From: Acanthaster planci
Taxonomy: Eukaryota; Echinodermata; Asteroidea; Valvatida; Acanthasteridae
Assembly (NCBI RefSeq): GCF_001949145.1
Contig: NW_019091429.1
Location: forward strand, 399,135-417,385
DNA: 18,251 bases
Reading direction: 5' to 3'
The position numbers and the translations under genes are program-made. The notes under the pieces are model-generated. The model made no database searches. It was not told the origin of the DNA and saw only the letters and a program-made list of their open reading frames with translations. Positions 1 to 8,755 of this stretch are shown here, piece by piece (the first letter of the stretch is position 1; every line of letters starts with the position of its first letter).

Positions 1-248
1 AGAAACAACCACCCTAACCATCGATCCGGATCCAGAAACAACCACCCTTTCAGAAACAACCAAAATCCCAGAAACAACCGTTCCTCCAGTGACAACCATT
101 CCTCCAAAAATGACCACACCTTTAGTTACAATGCCTCCAGCAGCAACTACATCTCCAGAAACAACCACAAAGCAAGCATCAACCACCCCTTCGGAAACAA
201 TCACACCTCCTTCAACTCCTCCAAATGTTCTGGAAACAGCCTCCGCAG
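1..248 (+). CDS. Thr/Pro-rich stalk exon (5' end outside window)
   Basis: Reading from base 2, the stretch is open for 82 codons and is dominated by Thr, Pro, Ser and Glu, with recurring ETTT, PETTV and SPETTT units. This is typical of an O-glycosylated mucin-type linker. At DNA level it shows as an irregular repeat of ccagaaacaacc. It ends at a GTAGTA donor (249) after the first base of a Gly codon, which matches the phase of the acceptor at 1449. The exon is open at the window edge, so its start is unknown. Confidence 0.65.
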
Positions 249-2721
249 GTAGTAACACTTAGGGAGCCTTACTCGTTAAATCTCGCAAATGACTGCGTTG
301 TTAAGACATTGCTTCTTTGCCTTTGTAGCAAAGCACTGAATCCCTATTGCAACACAAGAACCAGGCAGCATTACGTAAGGCCACATTTAGATTTAGAAAC
401 ACACAATTCAGAAAAGTGTTTTCGTCAACTTGCTTTTATATGAATGAACAGGTGTTGTCGGTGTGGTCCTCGCTCCGTCCTCGGACTTAAACCATAATGG
501 TCTATTTGTCAGGTTGCACAGTTTGTTTATGGACCACCACTTGGCTTTGGCGTAACATTTTCTCTGTGAAATTTTATGTAAGGCACTGAGTTGCAGACTC
601 GAGTTGTTTGACTTGGGCTCAGTCGGACTCGAGTCGCTATTTTTTTGACTCGTGACTTGATTTGTAACTGTCAGTTTTGGACTTGTGACTTGACTTGGAC
701 TTGCAAAACTTGATTTGCTACCACATCCGGTAATTCGTGTGACTGAAATGATTTGCAGCCATGAGTGAGCCTTGCCATGAAAGCCAGATCGGAGCATTTA
801 TTTCAACTGCATGTCACGTTTCCTCTATATCATGGCTAAAAGATGACACGTTGTCACATTCAGCATTTTTGGTGACTGTCTGTTAACGTTCAAAAAAATA
901 GGCATAGTTTCACCTAAGACTGGTTGTCTGTATTAGTGTCCAGTGGGGCAAATTTGTGCCGGATATTGAGATGGAGGGGGATGGGAAATTCTTTGTAAAT
1001 GACTTGACACGCAGACCATTGGAATTTGAAAAGCGGGTGGAGGGGGGGTGCTGACATCATATGGGGGATGTTCACCATACAGATGTACATGTACATCTGT
1101 AATGTGTATAGCATTCCTGCAGAACATTATATCAGAACGGCATATTATAGCTTTTCTATTCTCACTTTTTGAGATACTGAATACATGTTGGTGGTTGGGA
1201 AGTTTGAAAAGGTCTTCACAATCCGCTTCATTTTTTTTTCACAACAAAAAAGTGGGGGGGGGGGGGCTGATCCCCCTGGTCAAAAAGTGTAGGGGATATA
1301 CATGTATATCTACCCCCGGGATTTACGCCCGTGTCAGTATTCCAAACTACTGTCGAAATTCTACTGATATTTTGTTACATGTTTTGCTTTCAGGGGCCAT
1401 GTTTAAATCTATAATTTGTCCACAACGATAACTTTTTGTGCTGTTTCAGGTGGCATTTCGAATCTTGAGACAGTTTTCATCATACTCAGCTCCACTGTGC
1501 TCCTTCTGGTAGTAGCAGGACTTGTTCTGTGTTCCTGCCTTCTTATGAGACGCTTGCATGAAAAGAGAATCTCCCATTATCAGGATCAACGCTACTCCTA
1601 TGCGCCGAGGTATCACAATGGTATCTTTGACCACACTTTATCACGCAAAGAGGGTTACATTGAAACTGGTTTCACCTCTGATGAAGGTCAAGCGAATCGT
1701 ATCTCCTTGAACAAGTCACTATACTTCCGTCAGGTGAGTAAGTCGTTAATTGCATGTTCAAATCTGTAACGTTAGGCCATTTGTATGGAAACTCTATTCA
1801 AGAGCTCAATTTCTGAGCCAAATTCCGCAAAGACCAAATTCGAAGGCAGCAGTTTGAACATTAATTGTTGAGTATTGAAAGGTGTGAGGAAAATCGCTTG
1901 AACCATTCCCCCATTTCAGTAGCTGCACTAGAATGCCAATTTTAGCAGAAATAAAATGGGAGACTACCCACCCCTTCCCTACACTGTGTAAGAAGCCTTA
2001 TGGGTGACACAAGCAACGTTGCTGTCGTTTGTTTTCGCACGTTATGTGTGAACGTGCGTGGGTGTGCTCGCTGCCTGCACGAACGTTCGAAATTTCAAGG
2101 ACTTTATCAAATGAACAAAACCGTTCGAACCATGGTCCATTTGGGACATGAAAGTCTTTTAGTCCTGTTCTCTAAACGCGCTTCCGACACAATGAGTGTG
2201 GAGCCTGTGGACGCTATGAAATGGTCAAATGTAAAGTTACTTGCTCTTTTTTACAATAAATGGGACGCATAGACGGACTCGATCATGCCATTCTACATAC
2301 GCATTCTATGTCGTAACATAAGATTTTTTTTGTGCAGTGACATAACTGAGTTTTTGTTTATTAAGTTTGGCAAACCGGATCTCCCGATAAGGCAAGAATT
2401 CATCCGACCGTACGTAGCTTCAGGGTTGGAGGCATCACACATTTACTTCGGGGAAGACAGAGTAAGTCAATATCTAAATTAGACCTTAACTTGTCTCGTG
2501 GTAGTAAGGACCATTGAATCCCTAATCGGTATCACAGTGTGGAGAACAGAACTCACCGTTTTCCACTGACAAGAGCAGTGCTTATCCACACATACATTGT
2601 TTCGAATACATTAATACCCTTTTAGTAAATTAGAAGAAATAGCCCTTATTAAACTCAGATTTGATGTTCATTTTGCTATTTGCAGCCTAGAGGTAACACT
2701 GATGGCGGCGTGCTGTACTAA
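1..2721 (+). CDS. Mucin-like single-pass membrane protein, 3' part (four exons, 5' end outside window)
   Basis: I do not recognise this gene. Proposed coding exons are 1-248, 1450-1733, 2366-2461 and 2686-2721, with phases 1, 0 and 0 at the three introns, and the joined frame is open to TAA at 2719-2721. In order the protein has a Thr/Pro-rich stalk with repeated ETTT-like units, a hydrophobic segment of about 25 residues, a basic RRLHEKR stop-transfer stretch, and a cytoplasmic tail of roughly 110 residues with many tyrosines ending GGVLY. That end fits a class II PDZ ligand (hydrophobic-X-hydrophobic). I infer a type I surface protein with an O-glycosylated stalk and a signalling or scaffold-binding tail. 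The ectodomain that would name the family lies left of the window. The exon 2 donor (CAG/GTGAGT) and exon 3 donor (GTAAGT) are strong. The exon 3 acceptor is the least certain junction. Confidence 0.6.
592..716. repeat. Degenerate GACTTG / GACTCG simple repeat
   Basis: About 125 bases are built from variants of gacttg, gactcgag and gacttgtgacttg on the + strand. Similar GGACTTGT units recur at 10088-10250, 12276-12320 and, in the opposite orientation, near 14340-14365. They therefore look like a dispersed repeat family of this genome, possibly internal sequence of a non-autonomous element. No terminal repeats could be recognised. Confidence 0.45.
1078..1101. repeat. Perfect 24-bp palindrome, tacagatgtaca and its reverse complement
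   Basis: The 12-base arm at 1078-1089 is followed directly by its exact reverse complement at 1090-1101, with no loop. The core is the ACATGT motif that also makes the microsatellite at 8594-8620. It is most likely a by-product of ACATGT expansion, but it could extrude as a cruciform. Confidence 0.85.
1254..1266. repeat. G13 homopolymer
   Basis: Thirteen consecutive G bases follow an A-rich stretch. It is a simple repeat of a kind prone to length error in assemblies. Confidence 0.85.
1450..1733 (+). CDS. Transmembrane and juxtamembrane exon
   Basis: After the acceptor ctgtttcag, two bases complete the split Gly codon and 94 codons follow to a CAG/GTGAGT donor at 1734. Residues encoded by about 1473-1547 (VFIILSSTVLLLVVAGLVLC and the next few) form a clear membrane span, followed by basic RRLHEKR. 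The tail then carries tyrosines (QRYSYAPRYHNG, KEGYIETGF) and a Ser/Thr cluster. The charge pattern puts the stalk outside and the tail in the cytoplasm. I cannot name a family. Confidence 0.7.
1734..2365 (+). other. Intron of the membrane-protein gene
   Basis: The donor at 1734 is strong (GTGAGT). Two acceptors are possible: tttattaag at 2365 keeps the reading frame, while ttttttttgtgcag at 2337 looks better by consensus but puts the next exon in a frame needing two bases that exon 2 does not supply. I chose 2365. I see no repeat or gene in the interval. Confidence 0.45.
2366..2461 (+). CDS. Cytoplasmic-tail exon
   Basis: Thirty-two codons in phase 0 on both sides begin FGKPDLPIRQEF and end IYFGEDR before a GTAAGT donor at 2462. 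The composition is soluble and mixed, unlike the flanking intron. An alternative start at 2351 would add FLFIK in frame. If the stronger-looking acceptor at 2337 were used, an unseen small exon with a length of 2 modulo 3 would have to lie between 1734 and 2337. Confidence 0.5.
2462..2685 (+). other. Last intron of the membrane-protein gene
   Basis: GTAAGT donor and ttttgctatttgcag acceptor, 224 bp. The join between exons at 2461 and 2686 is in phase 0. Confidence 0.5.
2686..2721 (+). CDS. Terminal exon, C-terminus PRGNTDGGVLY
   Basis: Eleven codons and a TAA follow a good acceptor. The last residues V-L-Y fit the hydrophobic-X-hydrophobic form of a class II PDZ-binding C-terminus, so the protein may be anchored by a PDZ scaffold. 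This is inference from the terminal residues only. Confidence 0.5.
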   Translation, partial: PRGNTDGGVLY

Positions 2722-2735
2722 ACCAGCCACCTACA

Positions 2736-2741
2736 AATAAA
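2736..2741 (+). terminator. Possible polyadenylation signal AATAAA
   Basis: A canonical hexamer lies 15 bases after the proposed stop codon. This would give an unusually short 3' UTR, so a later site may be used instead. Confidence 0.35.
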
Positions 2742-3680
2742 TCACCTGTTCAGAAACTATACCTGCTCGTATCTCATCGGCATTCGAAGAGGCGGCTCGC
2801 TACATGTAAACACTGATGAGTGTGGAGGATAAAGAGCATTTTACAAAAGTCCAAGAATGTCATGAGTGAATCATTTCTAAAGTACATTTAACTATTCTGA
2901 ATTACATGTTTACAGTTATGAACAAACCTTAAGTTACAGGTAGGTATTTTAACATCTATAATGCTAAAAGAACTGAACTAGGGTTACGAGTTGCTCCTGC
3001 CGATATGAAAGAAATAATTACAGCTTGAAATACCCGAGTCAAATTCTGAGGGTAGTTTGCATTACCCAGCTGAAAATTATATTTACATTTGTGAAAGTAC
3101 AATAGAATGAATGTAAAACTGGTACAGCCAAGATACGGTGGGCACAATCCATTATTATCAGATGTACCTGCAACACATTTTGTGTAAGACAACAACCAAT
3201 TTTCCATCACTAGCTCCACCCTACCTTCTTATCAAAACAGTTGTGACATTCATCAGCATCACCCAAGAGTAAGGAATTCCTATTTGTGCCACTGGTGATG
3301 TTTTTTAACTTGCAAATATATGATAGATGATGATATAAATAGTCGTATCGAAGTGTAACTTGACGAGTTTGTTATCAGTAAAGATTCGACTAAGCACTAA
3401 AGTGTAAATAATTTCATACCTCAAAGTAAAAGATGCAATTTTCATCTGGATCATACCTTAAACGAAACAAGTTAAGTCACTTCGAAAGAAAAAATGTGTT
3501 ATTGGGGAAAAAAGTCATGCTGTCACTCAAAGGCTTGTCATTTTCTGTCAAAGGCCAGGAAAGACAATTTTTTTCGAGCTAGTGTCACCTCCTGAAGTCT
3601 AGGGCATGATTTCTGTTGATGTTTGGAGTGTTTCAAAACATTCTTCGATATAAGACTATTAGACGAAGACTTACATCCGT

Positions 3681-3712
3681 CATTAGGGAGACATTTCAAT
3701 GTCTCCTTAATG
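3681..3712. repeat. Near-perfect hairpin, 15-bp arms and 2-base loop
   Basis: The arm cattagggagacatt (3681-3695) is followed by tc and then aatgtctccttaatg (3698-3712), which pair with one mismatch. A further tccgtc/gacgga pair flanks it. It could be the centre of a small foldback element or a structured non-coding element. No target-site duplication was found. Confidence 0.7.
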
Positions 3713-4370
3713 CCCCATCTACCAGACGGAGGCCAAATTTTACCGTCCAATTTTTGAGAGGTGATAAAATCGGGTCTACATTGAAAACATACAGTTTGGT
3801 TCAGATCAGATTAGGGAATGTTTAATTATGGGACAGTAAAGTTTGTGCACGTTCTGATGGGAATATCTCCGAGTGACCCATTTTAGGTAATTAGTATTTT
3901 TAAAGTATTAGAAAAATCAAAACATACGGTGGAAAAAGTAGAAAGTATAAGTAGAAAGTGGATAATGGAAGATATTATTTTGTAAAATCAAACATTTCAA
4001 AATTATTTGTAAATACATCATGCTCATTTCGGATCATTTCTTTTTAAGACCATTTTAAGAATACTTTAATATTGTGTAAAACAGATGTGTATAGAAAAGT
4101 TCCCCATACATTGCACCACTAGTGTTTGAGTTAAACTTTGGTATTTTCTTCAGTATCATATTAATATGACTTAGGCTCAACATAATTATTTTCAGGACAA
4201 AGATGATGATCAGATAGGAAAAGGTCTAAACGCACAAAGAGATATGACAATATTTTGACATCATAAAATACGTGACTCCTATTTTTCCGACCAAAGTGTG
4301 TTTCAGAATGCCGCAAATAAAAATGCGTCATCCAAGAATACCTGAGTGCAGCAACTGCCTCTTTGGAATC

Positions 4371-4392
4371 TCTCGCTGAAACGTTAGCGAGA
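4371..4392. repeat. Short inverted repeat TCTCGCT / AGCGAGA
   Basis: Perfect 7-base arms are separated by 8 bases (gaaacgtt). The function is unknown and chance is possible. Confidence 0.4.
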
Positions 4393-4807
4393 TATTTCAA
4401 CGAAATTGCAGATGCTACGATTTAAGGTTTTCTTCAGCGAGTGGCACGCTTGTTTTGTTATAAAATCTTTATGTCTTAGAATATGTACCACACCAAAACA
4501 GACCATAACAGCAATGAACGTGGCCCCACTGCGGTTTACCATAGATAGAAGTATAATGTCACGATAGTGTGAGTAGTCATACGAGGGTGTACTACCTGTT
4601 TTTTGTAGACCAGTCACAACATATTTCGGGGCCAAAGAACATAAATCATTTAGAATCGAGATTGTCAACTTGAATTATTTAGAAAATTGTAACAACATGT
4701 ATAGGCCTAACAATATTGTACTCAGACTTATTTTACTCAGACTAACGAAGTAAACTTGGCACAGTTTTTGTCGTGTTTCGTCACAGCTTGAAGTGATTTT
4801 CTGCAAC

Positions 4808-4990
4808 CAGTGGCGTTACTGGGGTGCTCAGAGGCACACACCCCTCTAGAGACCTGTCCACCTTGCCCTCCCCCAGCAGAAATTCGATAAGGAATAAAAT
4901 CTGGTGACAGTCCACCTTGGTAGCGTTGTAGCTGTCACAGAACTCATTGAATGCCCCTCCAGGATATGAGAGCCTCAAGTTACGCCACTG
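4808..4990. mobile_element. hAT-like MITE, 183 bp
   Basis: The left end starts CAGTGGCGTTACTGGGG and the right end, read in reverse, starts CAGTGGCGTAACTTGAG, matching at 14 of 17 positions. CAGTGGCGTA-type ends are common in hAT elements. The flanking 8-mers tctgcaac and attacaac agree at 5 of 8 positions, as expected for a decayed 8-bp hAT target duplication. The internal sequence encodes no transposase, so the element is non-autonomous. Confidence 0.6.
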
Positions 4991-5517
4991 ATTACAACCC
5001 ATTAATTTTCACTTATTAATTACCTTTAAGAATTTTTATTCCCAGGATTAATCATGATTGCTAGTTCTTAATGCATTATTCATTGTCTTTTCATGTACAA
5101 TCACATACACATAATACACACAATATACCATACAGGGTGTTTTATCAGTGCATGCGTATTTGTATATATTTTTTCTGCATTTAAAATAAAGAAAACCAAC
5201 ATGCATATTTGTAGTCCTACTGTCATTTGACAAACAAAGTTTCTTAGTGCAGAAGTTAACCGGATTACCTATTCGCATTTATTACATCGGAGAATGAAAT
5301 CAAGATGCAAGATTTAGATTCTCCTCAAGTGCTTGCATTGCAATTGTACAATCTGTTTCTAACATACTGCCTGCCTCACAAACAATTTCTCGGGCTTTTT
5401 CACACCAAGTCAGTCAGTTTTCCGATCAAGTTAGTTACAGTTGGATCAAGTTAGTTCTGCAGTTAGTCGAATAATGCATCGATTGTATAGCAAAAAAATA
5501 ATTCTTTTAAAAAAGAA

Positions 5518-5537
5518 CTCTATAGTTCACTATAGAG
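5518..5537. repeat. Inverted repeat CTCTATAG-ttca-CTATAGAG
   Basis: Perfect 8-base arms with a 4-base loop, just downstream of an A/T-rich quasi-palindrome (attcttttaaaaaagaac). No function is inferred. Confidence 0.6.
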
Positions 5538-7553
5538 ATATAGGAAAAATACAGTTTTCTCAACGAAGTACCCAGTTTGCTGGCAGTTTTATCACAACGT
5601 ATAGTCAGTTGTTGAGCAATACGCTGTAAAAATTAGATTTTATTTGAGATGTTTGTTGACAGCGTATAGGCGTCAACGTTATAGATGGTGTTATCTGATG
5701 TTTTCACGTCGTATTTCGTTAATTTTGTCATGGTAGGCCTTCTCCCCGTTTGGGGGACGATTTCTTTTGTTAGTAAAGTCAAAACTGCACATGGGACAAT
5801 CGTTTGTTTCCATTTTGTTTTTGGTCTCCAAAACTCCAAAAAATTATTGACCAAAACGGGCAGCTGTCGAACTGAAGACAAAGGTTTAAGTTCGAGGCCA
5901 TGTCACCAAAACAAATTGTGACTCCGACTGCAAGAACGGAGCCCAAGCGTGGCACACTTTATACCAACCTTCAATCCAAGCAACAATTCTTGTTGTACCG
6001 GTAGGAAAGTGTCTTGAGGCAAGACTTGAAACCAGTTTTTGCTGTCAGGGGCGAGCTTTTAACTCAATTCTTGGTTTTATTCAGAATGCTCGAACACCAA
6101 AGTTCAAGTAACGTTGGTGCTTCGTTCTACTCTAGTATTTCACGACTTTAAAGTGTTAATTAAGGTTATTATTCCCAAGCAGCGGGAAAATAAACATCTG
6201 GAGAAGGCGTCCTTATCTTTCTCTATCTTATTCTTAACTGAATGTTTTTCACCTGCTTACTTTAAGGCTTAACCATGCACCCAACGGCATAACAAGGACT
6301 GCTTCCAATGACCTAAAACAGGGCATTACTGCCTGTCAAGTTGAAATCAAGAGTTTCTGGATCTACTGACCAGATACTGTGACAGCCTGCCAGGATGGCA
6401 CATTAAGAAAACATTTACTACAAAACATGACATAAAGTGAATAGATACAAACAAAATTGATCACTTTAGATTTGCTAAGAATTATATGACATAATACGAA
6501 TTTTGAGGCTTTTCTGGCCAACACTTGATCAAAAACGTCTTAAGATAGGCATAACAAGATAAAAAAAATCATAAATTGGAAGTTAACAACTAAAAACATG
6601 TTCAAATAATATACCTATCTCTAAACAGAGATCAGACAAGGCAAATGTTGTGCCCTCTCTCTCAAAAGGGGTTTAAATGCAACGCTGCTGGTGGCATGTG
6701 CTTAGACAAAATTACTTAAGTTTAGCGGATGTTTGTCATCTTAGCTTTGCTCATCAAAGTAAGCATGGATGAATTTAAAACTCTCTAAAGGAAAGGGTGA
6801 ACAAACTCACTGTCAAAGAAGTGAGTCCTCTGTCATTCCAAAAGAGTGACATTTCCACTCTGCTAAGGATTCATTACAAACACTGGTTAGTGTCACTCGG
6901 ATCCGGATCGCTGTTAGTGACCCAACGCTGGTCCACTGACACCGGAACTCACCTAATGGATAGCGAGAGCACAGCTTTGGGATCACTCATCGAGATTCAG
7001 ATCCATATGAAACAAGCCCAAGCCTTAATGCCACTCTAAAGCTGGTTGTTTGGACCCCTCCTCTGCACCCCTCCGACTATACGTACGAAGTTTCCCTTAT
7101 GTCAATATAGGCTAACAACTTGGGCAAAATTAATCTGAAATATAGCATCAAAAAGTTGTTTCAAAAATGATCTTAATTTTAAAATAAAACTAGGCGTTTG
7201 AAATCATTTAATATCTACTGTCGATATTTATACATGAAGTACAGTCTTGAGAAATATTTCGTGTCTATTATACGCTCAACACCTTGACAACCTTGACATA
7301 TTTGGATGTCGCAATTAACACTCTCAAACTGGGTAATTTTTGACCAGTAAGTTGCCAAACATCATTGTAATATGCATCAATAATGATCATGAAACACTAC
7401 CGGTACCCAAGTAATGTTGGGCAAACTGGATTATTGGCTACAATACATTTGCAAAGATGCCTAGTTTATTTTAACCGATTTATTGACTGTTTTACCCCCA
7501 TTAGTTCCTGTTGGTAAAAATTCAATATACAATATTTTGGTCATCCTCGCTTA

Positions 7554-7584
7554 TATATAGGCCTATGACGCTTAGGCCTATATA
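7554..7584. repeat. Inverted repeat tatataggccta, 12-bp arms with 7-base spacer
   Basis: The left arm is 7554-7565 and its exact reverse complement is 7573-7584, separated by tgacgct. Each arm contains the self-complementary word TAGGCCTA, which is frequent in this window. Confidence 0.8.
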
Positions 7585-8593
7585 ATAGAGAACAAACGCT
7601 AATGTCAACTCTTCCAGGTTTACTCAGCCACTACTGAAAAAGAAACAGGTCTTTTTCGGTCTCAGCCGCCCCATCCAACTTTAAAAATTAAATATTGCAA
7701 TGAATTTCTCCAACGTTTTTTGCCTTTCAGAAAGTTTTGCCCGGACTTTTCGAAGTAATTGCGAATAACATTTTAATTCTGGGCAAAACCAAAGATGGCC
7801 GTAAGACCCCTGTTACACCTGACTTGTGTCATTTGACAGGGAAATATCACTGAAATTGATTTGAAACTGTTTTTGTTTCTATTTTTGGTAAGTAATTTGC
7901 ATGAAGTTAATTCATAATTTATCTTTGGAAATTGGAAAATGTGTTCTGAACTTACAAAATCATATGTCAGATGTGTGGGACCGTCGAAAAAAATTAGACC
8001 CCTAATTTATAGAATGACCCACTCTCTAGTTGTTTGTTTGTTTTAATGAGATTGTTTAACTGTAAATGGAGGGATTGTGTGTAAACATGGGCCGGGATCA
8101 ATTCCCTTGGTTGAGGGACTTACATCCAAGGAGAGAGTTGATAAAATTACGGATGGAAAATGTCCACTGTGTCCGAGAGAGTTGAAACATGGTTGAGAGA
8201 ACTTTGAAGCCAGAAAAAAATGCAGTGATCCAGCCTTGGAATATCACTTTTCGAGGATTAGTTTGTCTTGCATGAATAATTAAAAATGTAATTGGCTAAC
8301 CCACCAAAAAAAAGAAATGGAAAGACTAGGGCCAAGACAATCATTTAATTTTGGTTTGAGAAACTTCAGTGATGTCGGCGTGCATGGTACTGACCCTGAA
8401 CTTTGATGAAGTTTGCACCCCAGGCCAGTTGTCAGGTTGGGTAAAATTCATATCAATGCACGCGGCATGCAAGCAACGTACATCGACCTCGTCTCCAGTA
8501 GTCACTTTATTTCCAGGTTGGCCTAGTACCGTGAGAACTCATGCTTGATACTATGGGGATGAGGTAAAACCGGCACCTTGCATACATACATGC

Positions 8594-8620
8594 ATGTACA
8601 TGTACATGTACATGTACATG
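8594..8620. repeat. ACATGT microsatellite just upstream of ANAPC2
   Basis: A run of atgtac hexamers sits 40 bases before the proposed start codon, probably in the 5' UTR or core promoter. In the ANAPC2 frame it reads as alternating Met-Tyr, with ATGs at 8594, 8600, 8606, 8612 and 8618 all in frame with 8660. The nearest upstream in-frame stop is TGA at 8546. Confidence 0.8.
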
Positions 8621-8659
8621 TATATCACAGACATGCTGCATGCAAATCCAGCCAGAAAT

Positions 8660-8755
8660 ATGGCGCACAATTTAGATTTAGCGAGCGGAGCTTGGCAGAC
8701 AGTTACCACCAGATTACTTGCTAGCAATTACGTTGATCTACGAAAGCATGGAGAG
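8660..8755 (+). CDS. ANAPC2: ANAPC2 exon 1 (start codon)
   Basis: ATG at 8660 (context gaaatATGG) opens MAHNLDLASGAWQTVTTRLL and on to HGE before a GTTTGT donor at 8756. The AWQTVTTRLL part resembles the vertebrate N-terminal AWNTVSTGL. I chose 8660 because the alternative in-frame ATG at 8633 and those in the microsatellite add only non-conserved or repeat-encoded residues. It ends in phase 0. Confidence 0.65.

Larger units (their letters stand above)
249..1449 (+). other. Intron of the membrane-protein gene
   Basis: The intron runs from the GTAGTA donor to the acceptor tttttgtgctgtttcag. It contains a degenerate GACTTG/GACTCG repeat (about 592-716), a perfect 24-bp palindrome (1078-1101), a run of 13 G (1254-1266) and a short tacatgtat palindrome near 1300. 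The open frames inside it show no protein-like composition. Confidence 0.55.
2742..4807. other. Intergenic, no gene seen
   Basis: The sequence is AT-rich with only short open frames of poor coding quality. Apart from the hairpins at 3681-3712 and 4371-4392, I see no recognisable feature. One minus-strand frame (4384-4668) includes a hydrophobic stretch but lacks support as a gene. Confidence 0.4.
4991..8545. other. Intergenic and upstream region of ANAPC2, no gene seen
   Basis: This is AT-rich sequence with frequent stops in all frames. It contains small inverted repeats (5518-5537, 7554-7584) and a duplicated gatcaagttagtt near 5426-5458. The open frame at 6797-7039 is rich in scattered gtcact/agtgac words but shows no homology that I recognise. 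Confidence 0.4.

Noticed and set aside
225-443. Reading of the stalk exon beyond 248 as an unspliced end of the protein
   Set aside because: The Thr-rich frame stops being protein-like at the donor, and the phase across 248/1450 fits a normal splice to the membrane-span exon.
6797-7039. 80-codon open frame rich in gtcact/agtgac words
   Set aside because: No splice signals, start context or family similarity. The repeated words could be regulatory half-sites, but their spacing is irregular.
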